From: Halorussus salinus
GTDB lineage: Archaea; Halobacteriota; Halobacteria; Halobacteriales; Haladaptataceae
Assembly: GCF_004765815.2 (NCBI RefSeq)
Contig: NZ_SBIS02000011.1
Span: 124,001 to 188,000 of the forward strand
Direction of reading: 5' to 3'
Length of the DNA stretch: 64,000 nucleotides
The position numbers and the translations under genes were made by a program. Under the pieces are notes generated by a model. It did no database searches. It was not told where the DNA came from and saw only the letters and a list, made by a program, of their open reading frames with translations. Positions 1-8,910 of the stretch are shown here, piece by piece. How positions within the stretch are numbered: position 1 is the first letter of the stretch; the number at the start of each line of letters is the position of its first letter.

Positions 1-675
1 CTCGGCCCGACCGCGGCGGTCGGATTCGCGGCCGACGGGGAACTGGTGGCGGCCCGCGAGGACGGCACGGTCGTCCGCGGAAACGCGACGGGCGGCGGCG
101 AGACGGGAGACGCGACGGGCGGCGACGAGACGGGAGCGACGAGCGCGGACTCCGGCGGGAGCGCGAGCGGCTGGACCGAACTCGGCGAACTGGACGACGT
201 GCGAGCCATCGACGGCGACCTCGTGGCCGCCGAATCGGGCGTCTACCGGGCCGTGGGCGACGACCTCCAACACGTGGGCTTGGAGGAGGTCCGCGACGTG
301 TCCGCCGCGGGCGTGCCGCTGGCCGCGACCGACGACGGCCTCTACAGGCTCGGCAACGGGTGGATGGACGTACTGAACGGAGCGTTCCGGGCCGTCAGTG
401 CCGCGCCCGCGGAGACGGGTTCGTCCGCGAGGAGCCTCGGGTGGGCGCACGCCGCGGGCGCGGACGGCCTGTTCGCCCGCGAGGAGGGCGCGTGGCAGGC
501 CGTCGAGTTGCCCGTCTCCGGCGAAGTGGTGGCGCTCGACCACGGCGACGGCGCGTACGCGGTCACGGCCGACGGAACGTTCCTGCTGTCGGTCGGCGAC
601 GGCTGGCACCACCAGGTTCTCGGATTACGGGGAGTCGAAGCGGTCGCCGTGCCGTCGGGCCAAAGAAACCTCTAG
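1..675 (+). CDS. Beta-propeller-like haloarchaeal protein (5' truncated)
   Basis: The frame is open from the window edge, so the N-terminus is missing and 224 residues are visible. The protein shows repeated units of the kind V-A-A-x-x-G-V-Y-R and A-T-D-D-G-L-Y-R-L spaced about 40 residues apart, which is what propeller blades look like, plus one Gly/Thr-rich low-complexity insert (near residues 25-55). No catalytic motif is visible. It lies directly upstream of prs on the same strand; a beta-propeller family next to prs is, from memory, a common haloarchaeal arrangement (the HVO_0234 family). The molecular role is unknown. Confidence 0.7.
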   Translation, partial: LGPTAAVGFAADGELVAAREDGTVVRGNATGGGETGDATGGDETGATSADSGGSASGWTELGELDDVRAIDGDLVAAESGVYRAVGDDLQHVGLEEVRDVSAAGVPLAATDDGLYRLGNGWMDVLNGAFRAVSAAPAETGSSARSLGWAHAAGADGLFAREEGAWQAVELPVSGEVVALDHGDGAYAVTADGTFLLSVGDGWHHQVLGLRGVEAVAVPSGQRNL

Positions 676-816
676 CTATTTCTAAGCAATATATTCAATA
701 GTCTTACAAACGGCGGGCTATCTCTATCCGCACCGCCGATGCCGGACACGTCAGTGACGCCGACCGACGAGCCGCGATTGAAAACCGATTTACCCGCCGA
801 CGTACACCCCTCGCAC

Positions 817-1674
817 ATGATTATCAGCGGGTCAGCGTCCCAGTCGCTCGCGGCCGAACTCGCGGCCGCACTGGACGAACCTCTGGCGAGCGTCGAGTAC
901 GAACGATTCCCCGACGGCGAACTGCTGGCGGGCGCGCCCGGCGTCGCCGACGCCGAGGAGTCCCGCGCGGTCGTCGTCGCCTCGACGGTCTCGTCGGACG
1001 CCCACGTCGAACTCCTCCAGTTGCAGGACGCCGCCCGCGAGTGGGGTGCCTCGGAGGTCGTCACCGTCCTGCCGTACATGGGCTACGCCCGCCAAGACGA
1101 GGCGTTCGAGGAGGGCCACCCGGTCTCGGCCCGCGCCGTCGCTCGCGCCATCTCGTCGGGGACCGACCGCGTGCTGACGGTCGAACCCCACGAGGAGGCG
1201 GTCTGTGACTTCTTCGACGTGCCCGCCGAGTCGGTCGACGCCGCGGGACTCCTCGCGGACCCGCTGCCCGCGGACCTCGAAGAGCCGGTCTTCCTCTCGC
1301 CCGACGCAGGAGCGGTGGACATCGCCGAGACGGTCCGGGACGCCTACGGGTCGGGCGCGACCGACTACTTCGAGAAGGTCCGCCACTCCGGGACCGAGGT
1401 CGAGTTGACGCCGAGCGACACGGCCGTTGCGGGCCGCGACGTGGTGGTGACCGACGACATCATCGCCACCGGCTCCACGATGTCCGGCGCGGTCGAGATT
1501 CTGCGCGAGAAGGGTGCCTCGCGCGTGTTCGTCACCTGCGTCCACCCGATGCTGGCCGCCGACGCCTACACGAAGCTCTCGAAGGCTGGCGTCGAGTCGA
1601 TTTGCGGGACCGACACTATCGAGCGACCGGTGAGTGAAGTCTCTGTCGCGCCCGTGCTGGCCGAAAAACTCTGA
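817..1674 (+). CDS. prs: Ribose-phosphate pyrophosphokinase
   Basis: This enzyme transfers pyrophosphate from ATP to ribose 5-phosphate to make PRPP, the precursor of nucleotides, histidine and other metabolites. The 285-residue protein contains the expected F-P-D-G-E segment near the N-terminus, the Y-M-G-Y-A-R-Q-D loop, and the PRPP-binding loop V-V-V-T-D-D-I-I-A-T-G-S-T followed by a helix. An ATG at 739 would add 26 residues that do not resemble the family. The start at 817 gives the usual N-terminus (MIISGSAS), and an AT-rich TATA-like stretch lies about 25 bases before it, consistent with a leaderless transcript. It is shorter than bacterial Prs, as is normal in archaea. Confidence 0.93.
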   Translation: MIISGSASQSLAAELAAALDEPLASVEYERFPDGELLAGAPGVADAEESRAVVVASTVSSDAHVELLQLQDAAREWGASEVVTVLPYMGYARQDEAFEEGHPVSARAVARAISSGTDRVLTVEPHEEAVCDFFDVPAESVDAAGLLADPLPADLEEPVFLSPDAGAVDIAETVRDAYGSGATDYFEKVRHSGTEVELTPSDTAVAGRDVVVTDDIIATGSTMSGAVEILREKGASRVFVTCVHPMLAADAYTKLSKAGVESICGTDTIERPVSEVSVAPVLAEKL

Positions 1675-1692
1675 AAGAAAATCGTCGGTTTT

Positions 1693-4600
1693 CTACGCCT
1701 CTGCTTCCGCCAGCGGCGCAATCGCAATCTCCATCTCGACGCCTTCGACCTCCCACTCCTTGCGGTGGCCGTCCTCGACGCTCCCCACCTCGTCGGCGCG
1801 GACCTCCTCGCGTACGAGGTCCATGCGCTCGGCCACGAGGTCGGCCACGCGGTCGTCGGCGATAGCGAGTTCGAGGAGGATGCGTTCCTCGATGTCGAGG
1901 TCCATCTCCTTGCGCATCTCTTGGACGCGCCGGATGACCTCGCGGGCGTAGCCCTCGCTCTCGATGTCTTCGGTGAGTGCCGTGTCCACGTAGACGACGC
2001 CGCGCTGGTCGTCGTCGGTGTCGAAGCCGACGCCGGTGACGCCCTCGGGGGTCCGGGTGACGAACTCGACCATCTCGTCGGTCAGGTCCACGTCCATGCC
2101 GATGTCCTCCTCGACCGCCGATTCGAGCGCCGAGAGCGTCGGCTCCGCGATTTGGGCGTCGTTGAGCGCCTGCATGACCCGGCCAGCGTCGTCGCCGAAC
2201 TCCGGCCCGAGGAGACTCATGTCGGCCTCGGCGCTGTAGTGGAGTTCGCCCCAGTCCTCGTCGGGCCCGACGAGTTCGATGGTGCGGGCGTTGAGCCGGT
2301 CGGCCAGCAGGTCGCGGTGACGCTCGACGGCCTCGACCGTGCGCTCGCCGTCGGCGGTGACCACGATGCGCGTGACGGGCCAGCGGAGCTTTCGCTCGGC
2401 CTGCTGGCGGGCGTTCGACCCGGCCTCCTCGATGGCGCGCAGGAGGCTCACGTCGGTCTCCAATTGGGCGTCCTGCCAGTACTCGTCGGCCTCGGGCCAG
2501 TCGAGCATGTGGACCGTGTCGTGGCCCTCCTCGCCCGTGAGCGTGCCGTAAATGGTCTCGGTGACGAACGGCGCGTAGGGTGCCAGCAGAGCGACGACCG
2601 TGGTCAGCACCTCGTAGAACGTGGCGTAGGCCGCCAGCTTCGAGTCGCTGTCCTCCTCTTCCCACATGCGCTCGCGGACGACCTGAATGTAGAACCGCGA
2701 CACGTCCTCCACGACGAAGTTCAGGAGGACGGAGAGCGCCTTGTCCTGTCGGTAGTCGTCCCAGTGGTCGGTCATCTCGGCGACGACCGACTGGAGGCGC
2801 GCGAGGACCCACTCGTCCACGAGTTCGAGGTCGTCGTCCACGTCGTCCAAGGTGGTCTCCTTCGGGTCGAAGTCGTCCAGTCGCATGTAGGGGAGCGGGA
2901 ACCGGAAGACGTTCCAGAGGATGTTGAGGTCCCGCTGCATCTCGCTCGTCTCGTCGTACGAGAAGCGCATGTCCTCGCCCTGCGGGTTCGCCGACAGCAG
3001 GAACATCCGCATCGGGTCGGTGCCGTACTCGTCGATGACCTCGTGGGGGTCCACGAGGATGCCCTTGGACTTGGACATGCCGCGGCCGTCGGGCATGTTG
3101 GCGTAGCCGTGCATCAGCACCTCGTCGTACGGGATTTCGCCGACGGCGGCCGTGCCCATGCCGAGTTGCGACCAGAACCACCCGCGGGTCTGGTCGTGGG
3201 CCTCCATGATGAGGTCGGCGGGCCACAGCTCCTCGAACTCGTCGTCCTTTTCGGGGTAGTCGAGCGTGCCCCACGAGGCGACCGAGGAGTCGAGCCACAC
3301 GTCGAACACGTCGCCGACGCGGGTGTAGGTCGTGCCGTCCTGCGTGATGGTGAGGTCGTCCACCGTGCCCTTGTGGAGGTCCACGGACTCGGGGTCGATA
3401 TCTTGGTCCACCTTCTCGGCTAGCTCCTCGCGGGTGCCGACGACGACGACGTTCTCCATGCTTCCGTCCCAGTCTTCGGGGGTCCAGATGGGGATGGGGA
3501 TGCCCCAGTACCGCTGACGCGAGACGTTCCAGTCCGGGGCGTCTTCCACGAAGTCCCGGAAGCGATTGTCCCGTGCCCACTCGGGGTGCCACTCGCTGTC
3601 CTCGATGTTGTCCAGCAGTTGGTCTTTCACGTCGGTGATGGTGATGAACCACTGGTCGGTGACGATTTGGATGATGCCGGTGTCACACCGCCAGCAGTGG
3701 CCGTAGCTGTGGGTGGTGGTGCCCGACGAGAGCATCAAGTCCTTCTCTTCGAGGTCGGCGATGATTTCCTCGTCGGCGTCCTTGACGTACTGCCCGGCGT
3801 ACTTGCCCGCCGAGTCGCCGTACACGCCGTCGCTCCCGACTGGACAGAAGATGTCCAGTCCGAGTTCGCGGCCGCGCTCGAAGTCCTCTTCACCGTGGCC
3901 GGGCGCGGAGTGGACGAGGCCGGTGCGGTCCACTTCCACGTAGTCGGCGGTGTAGACCTGCAGTGCGTCCTCGCCTTCGGCGTGGTCGGGGACCTCCTCG
4001 CGGAGGGGATGGTCGTACTTCCAGCCGACCATCTCGTCGCCCGTGACCTCGCCTTCGACTTCGTAGTCCGAATAGCGGCCCTTCTTCAGGACCTCCTCGA
4101 CACAGCCGTCCGCGAGGTAGAGAACCTCCTCCTTCCCGTCTTTCGTCGCTCGGACTCGCTGGTAAGTCACGTCGCCGTCCACCGCGACGAAGGTATTAGC
4201 GGGGATGGTCCACGGCGTGGTGGTCCAGATGACCAGATACTCGTCGCTCGCGGGTTCACCGCTCGCGTCTTCCGAGACCGCCCCGTGGTCGGTCTCGCGA
4301 AGCGGGAACTTGACGTAGATGGACGGGTCGTCCACGTCCTCGTACTCGACTTCGTTGTTGGCGATGGCGGTCTCACAGCGCGGGCACTGGGAGATGGACC
4401 GCTGGCCCTGCTCGACCAGTCCCTTCTCGTGGGCCTGCTCGAAGCCCCACCACGCCGCTTCCATGTACTCGGGATTGACCGTCTTGTACGGGTCGTCCCA
4501 GTCCATCCAGACGCCGAAGGACTTGAAGTCCTCCTGCAAACCGTCGAGTTGGTCCTCGGCGAACTCCTTGCACTCTTGGATGAAGTTCTCCTCGCCGAAC

Positions 4601-4935
4601 TCCTCGATGTCCTTCTTGTTCTCGAAGCCCAGTTGCTCCTCGACTTTCGTCTCGATGGGCAGACCGTGCATGTCGTAGCCCGGCCGGTCTGTCACGTCGT
4701 AGCCGGACATCCGGAGATACCGGATGTAGGCGTCTTTCAGGGTCTTGTTCCACGTGGTGCCCATGTGGGCCGCGCCGGAGGTGTAGGGCGGCCCGTCCAC
4801 GAAGAAGAACGTCTCGGCGTCGGCGCGATGCTCCGTTGCTTTCTCGTAGGCGTCTACCTCGTCCCAGTAGTCGAACACCCGGTCTTCGACCGCGTCGGGG
4901 TCGTACTGGTCCTCGACTTCGCCGAACCTGCTCAT
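1693..4935 (-). CDS. ileS: Isoleucine--tRNA ligase
   Basis: This class I aminoacyl-tRNA synthetase charges tRNA-Ile in the cytosol. The 1080-residue protein has the HIGH-type motif (HMGT) after P-P-Y-T-S-G-A-A near residue 55, the editing (CP1) signature W-T-T-T-P-W-T-I-P-A-N near residue 240, and the catalytic M-S-K-S-K loop after G-R-G in the second half, followed by an anticodon-binding region and a long archaeal-type C-terminal domain. Cys pairs typical of its zinc-binding segments are also visible. A TATA-like element lies about 25 bases before the ATG at 4935. Several long ORFs on the opposite strand here are mirror frames of this gene. Confidence 0.97.
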   Translation of the reverse strand: MSRFGEVEDQYDPDAVEDRVFDYWDEVDAYEKATEHRADAETFFFVDGPPYTSGAAHMGTTWNKTLKDAYIRYLRMSGYDVTDRPGYDMHGLPIETKVEEQLGFENKKDIEEFGEENFIQECKEFAEDQLDGLQEDFKSFGVWMDWDDPYKTVNPEYMEAAWWGFEQAHEKGLVEQGQRSISQCPRCETAIANNEVEYEDVDDPSIYVKFPLRETDHGAVSEDASGEPASDEYLVIWTTTPWTIPANTFVAVDGDVTYQRVRATKDGKEEVLYLADGCVEEVLKKGRYSDYEVEGEVTGDEMVGWKYDHPLREEVPDHAEGEDALQVYTADYVEVDRTGLVHSAPGHGEEDFERGRELGLDIFCPVGSDGVYGDSAGKYAGQYVKDADEEIIADLEEKDLMLSSGTTTHSYGHCWRCDTGIIQIVTDQWFITITDVKDQLLDNIEDSEWHPEWARDNRFRDFVEDAPDWNVSRQRYWGIPIPIWTPEDWDGSMENVVVVGTREELAEKVDQDIDPESVDLHKGTVDDLTITQDGTTYTRVGDVFDVWLDSSVASWGTLDYPEKDDEFEELWPADLIMEAHDQTRGWFWSQLGMGTAAVGEIPYDEVLMHGYANMPDGRGMSKSKGILVDPHEVIDEYGTDPMRMFLLSANPQGEDMRFSYDETSEMQRDLNILWNVFRFPLPYMRLDDFDPKETTLDDVDDDLELVDEWVLARLQSVVAEMTDHWDDYRQDKALSVLLNFVVEDVSRFYIQVVRERMWEEEDSDSKLAAYATFYEVLTTVVALLAPYAPFVTETIYGTLTGEEGHDTVHMLDWPEADEYWQDAQLETDVSLLRAIEEAGSNARQQAERKLRWPVTRIVVTADGERTVEAVERHRDLLADRLNARTIELVGPDEDWGELHYSAEADMSLLGPEFGDDAGRVMQALNDAQIAEPTLSALESAVEEDIGMDVDLTDEMVEFVTRTPEGVTGVGFDTDDDQRGVVYVDTALTEDIESEGYAREVIRRVQEMRKEMDLDIEERILLELAIADDRVADLVAERMDLVREEVRADEVGSVEDGHRKEWEVEGVEMEIAIAPLAEAEA

Positions 4936-5061
4936 ACCTGTCCTGTGCTTCTACTGAGTTAAATCGGGTTCGGTTGTGCAGTTGGAACTGTCGGCGGCGA
5001 CGGAGCGAAACACCCCAACGACTCCCGCACTGTTTTTACGCCGACCTTCGTAGTCGCTGGC

Positions 5062-5490
5062 ATGACAGCGACGCCCTACGAGCGTCTTCGGGAGAACGCG
5101 ACCGAGGTGGTGAGCATGCTGGTCACGGGCATCTGGCTCGCGGCGATGTTCACCGGACAGGACTGGTGGCTCGCCGCGCTCCTGTTCGGCTACGTCGTCG
5201 TCGTTCCGGTGGCCGAACTCCTGTTCGGCGACGAGGAGGACGACGGCGAGTGGTGGGACGACGAGGCCGACGAACGCGAAGCCGACGCCGAGACCGACGA
5301 ACGCGGAGACGAATCCGACGACGACGCGCTGGAGACGCTCAGAGACCGCTACGCTCGGGGGGAACTCACCGACGAGCAGTTCGAGCGAAAGTTGGAGCGA
5401 CTCCTCGACACCGAGACGTTAGAAGACGTTGAGGACCGCGCTCGCGCCCGCGAGGAGCAGACCGAAAAGTCGTTCGACCGGTCGTCCTGA
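5062..5490 (+). CDS. SHOCT-domain membrane protein
   Basis: The 142-residue protein has two adjacent hydrophobic segments (about residues 15-35 and 38-56), then an acidic linker, then a short C-terminal helix pair of the form L-x-x-R-Y-A-R-G-E-L-T-D-E-Q-F-E-R-K-L-E-R-L-L. This is the SHOCT (short C-terminal) motif, thought to mediate oligomerisation. Nothing suggests an enzyme. It stands alone between ileS and the HIT gene with its own T-rich TATA-like element (near 5035). Function unknown. Confidence 0.8.
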   Translation: MTATPYERLRENATEVVSMLVTGIWLAAMFTGQDWWLAALLFGYVVVVPVAELLFGDEEDDGEWWDDEADEREADAETDERGDESDDDALETLRDRYARGELTDEQFERKLERLLDTETLEDVEDRARAREEQTEKSFDRSS

Positions 5491-5564
5491 GCCTCGCCTT
5501 CCCGGTCGAGCGAGTCAAGAAGCCTCAAAATTGATACGTCGCGGCGTCGAACGCTGGGACAGCC

Positions 5565-5996
5565 ATGAGCCAAGACGACTGCATCTTCTGTCAAATCGTG
5601 GACGGCGACATCCCGAGCCGCAAGGTCTTCGAGGACGACACCGCGATGGCGTTCCTCGACGCGAACCCCCTCGCGCCGGGCCACACGCTCGTCATCCCGA
5701 AGGACCACTACGAGACGCTCGAAGACACTCCCGAAGACGTTGCCGCCCACGTCTTCGGCGCGCTCCACCGCCTGAACACCGCGGTCGAACACGCCGTGGA
5801 CGCCGACGGCACCAACGTCGCGTTCAACAACGGCGAGGCCGCCGGACAGGAGGTCCCGCACGTCCACGGCCACATCATCCCGCGGTTCGACGGCGACGGC
5901 GGCAACCCCATCCACGCGGTGGCGGGCCAGCGCCCGGACCTCACCGACGACGAGTTGGACGAAATCGCCGAGGAGATTCACACCCAGCGCGACTGA
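5565..5996 (+). CDS. HIT-family nucleotide hydrolase/transferase
   Basis: The 143-residue protein carries the histidine-triad motif H99-V-H101-G-H103 near its C-terminal third and the usual N-terminal start C-I-F-C-Q-I-V with two cysteines (6 and 9). HIT proteins hydrolyse nucleoside phosphoramidates or dinucleoside polyphosphates through the middle histidine of the triad. The length and order of conserved blocks (A-F-L-D, P-G-H-T-L-V-I-P-K) match the Hint/HinT-like branch. The natural substrate cannot be told from sequence. Confidence 0.93.
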   Translation: MSQDDCIFCQIVDGDIPSRKVFEDDTAMAFLDANPLAPGHTLVIPKDHYETLEDTPEDVAAHVFGALHRLNTAVEHAVDADGTNVAFNNGEAAGQEVPHVHGHIIPRFDGDGGNPIHAVAGQRPDLTDDELDEIAEEIHTQRD

Positions 5997-6065
5997 GCGA
6001 AGCGACCCGACGGCCGGGCCAGCCAAGCATACGCTTTTATATCAGGGCGAAGCAAGCTCGCAGTA

Positions 6066-6839
6066 ATGACACGTTCGACTGCCGCGCTCGTCGGCGCGAC
6101 CGGCGGCGCTGGCACGACTCGACTCGCCGTCGAACTCGGCGCGACGCTCGCCCGCGACGGCCGCGAGGTCGCCGTTCTGGACGCCGACTTCGCCACCGAA
6201 GGGCTGGCCCGCCACTGCTCGGGCCGCATCGACCCCGACGTGACGAGTCTCCTCACCGAGGAGCGACCGCTCGCCGACGGCCTCCGGGAACATCCCGCGA
6301 CCGCCGACCTCGCGGGGCGACTCGAACTCTGCCCGGCGCGCGGCCCGTTCGAGCGACTCGCACGGGCGAAGACCGCCGAGGCCGCCCAACGGTTCGGGGA
6401 CCTCCTCGGCGAGGCCGCGAGCAGGTTCGACCACGTGCTGGTGGACGCGCCGCCGGTCGCCGCGAATCAGGCCGTCGCGGCGGTGACGAGCGCCGAGCGG
6501 GTTGCGGTCGTCGCACCCGCGAGCGAGCGCGGCGTGGACGCGCTCCAGCGCACTCGCGGGCGAGTCGCCGACGTGGGCGCGAGGGTGGACGCCGTAGTCG
6601 CGAACCGCGCTACCCCCGACCATCCGCTCCGGAGCGCCGACGCCGCGGTGCCAAGGGGTGACTCCTCGACCGTCGCGGACGTGCCCGCCAGCGCGCCGGA
6701 GCCGGAAGCGACCTTCGCGCCCGCCGTGGCACACGCCGCGGAGGTCGCGTTAAACGCCGAGTTGGGACTGGAGTTCGAAGAGTCCGGACTGTTCGACTTC
6801 GACGCGGGCGAACTGTTGCCCGACGCGCTCTCGGAGTAG
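6066..6839 (+). CDS. MinD/ParA-like protein with degenerate P-loop
   Basis: The 257-residue protein has the fold order of a deviant Walker A ATPase: an N-terminal strand and P-loop (residues 10-18), a V-L-D-A-D-F-A-T-E-G-L switch I-like segment, and a V-L-V-D-A-P-P strand. The P-loop reads G-A-T-G-G-A-G-T-T. Both lysines expected in the G-K-G-G-x-G-K-T/S pattern are replaced, so ordinary ATP hydrolysis is doubtful. A clear TATA box (ttttatat at 6035-6042) is placed for a near-leaderless mRNA. A second, canonical MinD-like gene lies at 8911-9591, which suggests a functional relation, but this is inference. Confidence 0.75.
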   Translation: MTRSTAALVGATGGAGTTRLAVELGATLARDGREVAVLDADFATEGLARHCSGRIDPDVTSLLTEERPLADGLREHPATADLAGRLELCPARGPFERLARAKTAEAAQRFGDLLGEAASRFDHVLVDAPPVAANQAVAAVTSAERVAVVAPASERGVDALQRTRGRVADVGARVDAVVANRATPDHPLRSADAAVPRGDSSTVADVPASAPEPEATFAPAVAHAAEVALNAELGLEFEESGLFDFDAGELLPDALSE

Positions 6840-6932
6840 AACGGGAGAAACGGAAGCAGACCTATATTTTTCAGAATTCATTAGTAGAATTTATACCGTG
6901 TGAACTGATAACGTTCAGTGGAGGTTCAGAGA

Positions 6933-6986
6933 ATGCTCTTCACCACGCCGTTCGACTGTGGCATCCACAAGTGTCTCCCCGTGTAG
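6933..6986 (+). CDS. Candidate 17-aa small ORF with PF-x-C-G-x3-C motif
   Basis: A tiny ORF (MLFTTPFDCGIHKCLPV) starts about nine bases after a good Shine-Dalgarno sequence (ggaggt). It lies about 45 bases downstream of an AT-rich TATA-like element (aatttata). It shares the motif P-F-x-C-G-x-x-x-C with the separate tiny ORF at 7219-7278 in the same intergenic region. Leadered translation with a strong SD is unusual in haloarchaea and argues that the ORF is translated. No known family is recognised. It could be a free peptide or a short leader; no downstream gene on this strand depends on it. Confidence 0.45.
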   Translation: MLFTTPFDCGIHKCLPV

Positions 6987-7218
6987 AGGTCGGGCGAGAC
7001 GTTGATAGCGAGTCGAATCGCCAACAAGCCGAATCCAATACGTCACTTTTCGCACCCGCCGGAGACTCACGAAAACACTCCTCGATACGTCTCCGTCCAC
7101 TGCCTACGTTCTCTAGTCGATTTTCCTATATTTAATTATATTTAATATAGATTATTTCGTAACTGATGGTTAGATTTATTATATTTCTCTTCGATTTGTC
7201 GATAGGAGGTGACAGATA

Positions 7219-7278
7219 ATGATTAGCATCCGTCCGTTCGGCTGTGGCGCGTTCGCGTGCGACCCCCGCCCGTGGTAA
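7219..7278 (+). CDS. Candidate 19-aa small ORF with PF-x-C-G-x3-C motif
   Basis: This ORF (MISIRPFGCGAFACDPRPW) follows a near-perfect Shine-Dalgarno sequence (aggaggtga) at the normal spacing and lies downstream of a very AT-rich stretch with a TATA-like element (tttattatattt). The P-F-x-C-G-x-x-x-C core matches the ORF at 6933-6986 although the flanking residues differ. The stretch between the two ORFs (6987-7218) otherwise holds no gene that I can support. The product is unrecognised. Two repeated small ORFs with separate promoters suggest a real peptide family rather than chance. Confidence 0.5.
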   Translation: MISIRPFGCGAFACDPRPW

Positions 7279-7314
7279 CCGACCGTCGGAACGCAACCGA
7301 CGCCCGCATCGTCC

Positions 7315-7857
7315 TCAAATCAAATCCGTTACAGTGCTTCTCGCTTCCGAGAGCGCGTCTCGATTTCTATCGTCGCGCATCGACTGAACCCCGGAGACGA
7401 CTTCCCGCGCACCGTCGAGCGGTTCGTGGGTCTCGACGAACGTCGCCAGCGCGAACTCCGTCTCGCTCGCGCCCGCGAGTTCACGGGCCTCGGTCCGGGA
7501 GAGGTCGGCCGCGAGCCAGTCGCGGAGAATCTGATGAGCGCGCGGCGTCAGCGGCGAGACGCCCTCGCACCCGAGGAGGTGGAGAGTCTTCGAGGCCGTG
7601 ATGGGCGCGACGCCCGCGTCGTGGGCGGCGTCGCCGACCGAGGTGCCCGCGGTGTGTGCATCGACGATGGCGGCCGCCGAGGCGGCGTCGCAGGGCAGGT
7701 CGTCGGCGAAGTCGGCGAGTCGCTCTCGGAGGCCCTCCTCGGTTCCGGCGTCGGCCGTGGCGTCCACCGACGCGACGCCGCGGTCGCGCTGTTCGGTGGT
7801 GACTTCGAGTCCGTCGGCGATGTCCGAGAGTGTCACGTCCGAGGGTTGTCCCGTCAT
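7315..7857 (-). CDS. Conserved haloarchaeal protein, divergent from TFB
   Basis: The 180-residue acidic protein starts M-T-G-Q-P-S-D-V-T-L; a much longer upstream in-frame extension runs into the TFB gene and is non-coding in character. Helix-rich segments resemble repeated HTH-like units (A-A-H-D-A-G-V-A-P-I-T-A-S-K-T-L-H-L-L and L-S-R-T-E-A-R-E-L-A-G-A-S-E-T-E-F), so a DNA-binding or regulatory role is possible but not shown. It shares a divergent promoter region with tfb at 8009, and belongs to a set of uncharacterised genes between tfb and mcm. Confidence 0.75.
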   Translation of the reverse strand: MTGQPSDVTLSDIADGLEVTTEQRDRGVASVDATADAGTEEGLRERLADFADDLPCDAASAAAIVDAHTAGTSVGDAAHDAGVAPITASKTLHLLGCEGVSPLTPRAHQILRDWLAADLSRTEARELAGASETEFALATFVETHEPLDGAREVVSGVQSMRDDRNRDALSEARSTVTDLI

Positions 7858-7875
7858 CGACTTAAGCGTCGGTGA

Positions 7876-7982
7876 CAGGTATCGAACCTGATAACCGGTA
7901 GCGCGACGAAACCTACCGATTACCGGTACGCTCTCCGGAGCCGAGTCGGGCGTTTCTCCCGAAATCTTCCTTCCTTTAAATA
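7876..7982. promoter_or_regulatory. Divergent control region of tfb and the 7315-7857 gene
   Basis: The TATA box for tfb (tttaaata, 7975-7982) lies about 27 bases before its ATG, giving an almost leaderless transcript. Upstream are an inverted repeat caggt-n5-acctg (7876-7890) and two copies of the palindrome accggt (7894-7899 and 7922-7927) 28 bases apart. The palindromes lie just upstream of where the 7315-7857 promoter is expected and are plausible operators for one or both genes. No specific regulator can be assigned. Confidence 0.5.
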
Positions 7983-8008
7983 CCGTTTCGGCCGAAGTTT
8001 GGAGTGTA

Positions 8009-8884
8009 ATGAGCAAAGCACACGCACCGACCGAGACGTGCCCGGAATGCGACGGCCGACTGACCCCCGACGGCGGCGAGACCGTCTGTGACGACTGCGG
8101 ACTCGTGGTCGCCGAGGACCGAATCGACCGCGGTCCCGAGTGGCGGTCGTTCGCGGACGACGACACGCAGAAAGAGCGGACCGGCGCGCCCCTCACACGG
8201 TCGCGCCACGACCGCGGACTGACGACCGAAATCGGCCACGACAGCGACCTCCGGTTGACCGGTCGCAAGCGGCGGCGCGTCGCCCGAATGAGAAAGCACC
8301 ACGACAGGGCCAAGATAGGCTCGAAGACCGAGCGCAATCAGGTGTACGCCTTCACCGAGATTCGGCGGCTAGTGAGTTCGCTGGACCTCTCGAACAACGT
8401 GCGGGACCGCGCCTGCGTGCTGTTCGAGTCCGCCCAGTCCGAGGACCTGCTCCGCGGTCGGTCGCTGGAAGGGTTCACCGCCGCGGTGGTGTACGCGACG
8501 TGTCGGACCTCCTCGGTCTCGCGCACGCTCGACGAGGTGCTGGACGTGGCGCGGGCGACCCGGAGCGAACTCAAGACCGCCTACGACGTGATGAACACCG
8601 AACTCGGCCTGCCGACCGGTCCCATCGACCCCAAGCAGTACCTGCCCCGGTTCGCCAGCCGACTCGACCTCCCGACCGCCGTGGAGCGCGAGGCCGCCGA
8701 ACTGGTCGAGGAGGGCCACGACAGGAACCTGATTTCGGGCCGGAACCCCGGCGGGTTCGCCGCGGCGTGTCTGTACGCCGCCGCGCTCGGGACGCGCCAC
8801 CGGATGACCCAGAAAGCGGCCGCCGAGGTCGCGGACGTGACCGCGGTGACGCTCCGGTCGGCGTACAAGGACTTACAGGACTGA
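8009..8884 (+). CDS. tfb: Transcription initiation factor IIB (TFB)
   Basis: TFB bridges TBP at the TATA box and RNA polymerase. The 291-residue protein has an N-terminal zinc ribbon (C11-x2-C14 ... C27-x2-C30), a linker with the usual P-E-W-R-S-F B-reader-like segment and K-R-R-R-V-A-R-M-R-K-H region, and two cyclin-like repeats ending in an HTH (V-T-A-V-T-L-R-S-A-Y). Haloarchaea carry several TFB paralogues, so this may be a specialised copy rather than the general factor. It has a strong own TATA box. Confidence 0.96.
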   Translation: MSKAHAPTETCPECDGRLTPDGGETVCDDCGLVVAEDRIDRGPEWRSFADDDTQKERTGAPLTRSRHDRGLTTEIGHDSDLRLTGRKRRRVARMRKHHDRAKIGSKTERNQVYAFTEIRRLVSSLDLSNNVRDRACVLFESAQSEDLLRGRSLEGFTAAVVYATCRTSSVSRTLDEVLDVARATRSELKTAYDVMNTELGLPTGPIDPKQYLPRFASRLDLPTAVEREAAELVEEGHDRNLISGRNPGGFAAACLYAAALGTRHRMTQKAAAEVADVTAVTLRSAYKDLQD

Positions 8885-8910
8885 GCGTTTTCGCCGAGCA
8901 GTTCCGCCCG

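Noticed and set aside
1616-3652. Long ORFs in other frames across ileS (also 1765-3423 on plus)
   Set aside because: Shadow frames of ileS with Arg/His- or Val/Leu-rich composition that haloarchaeal proteins do not have.
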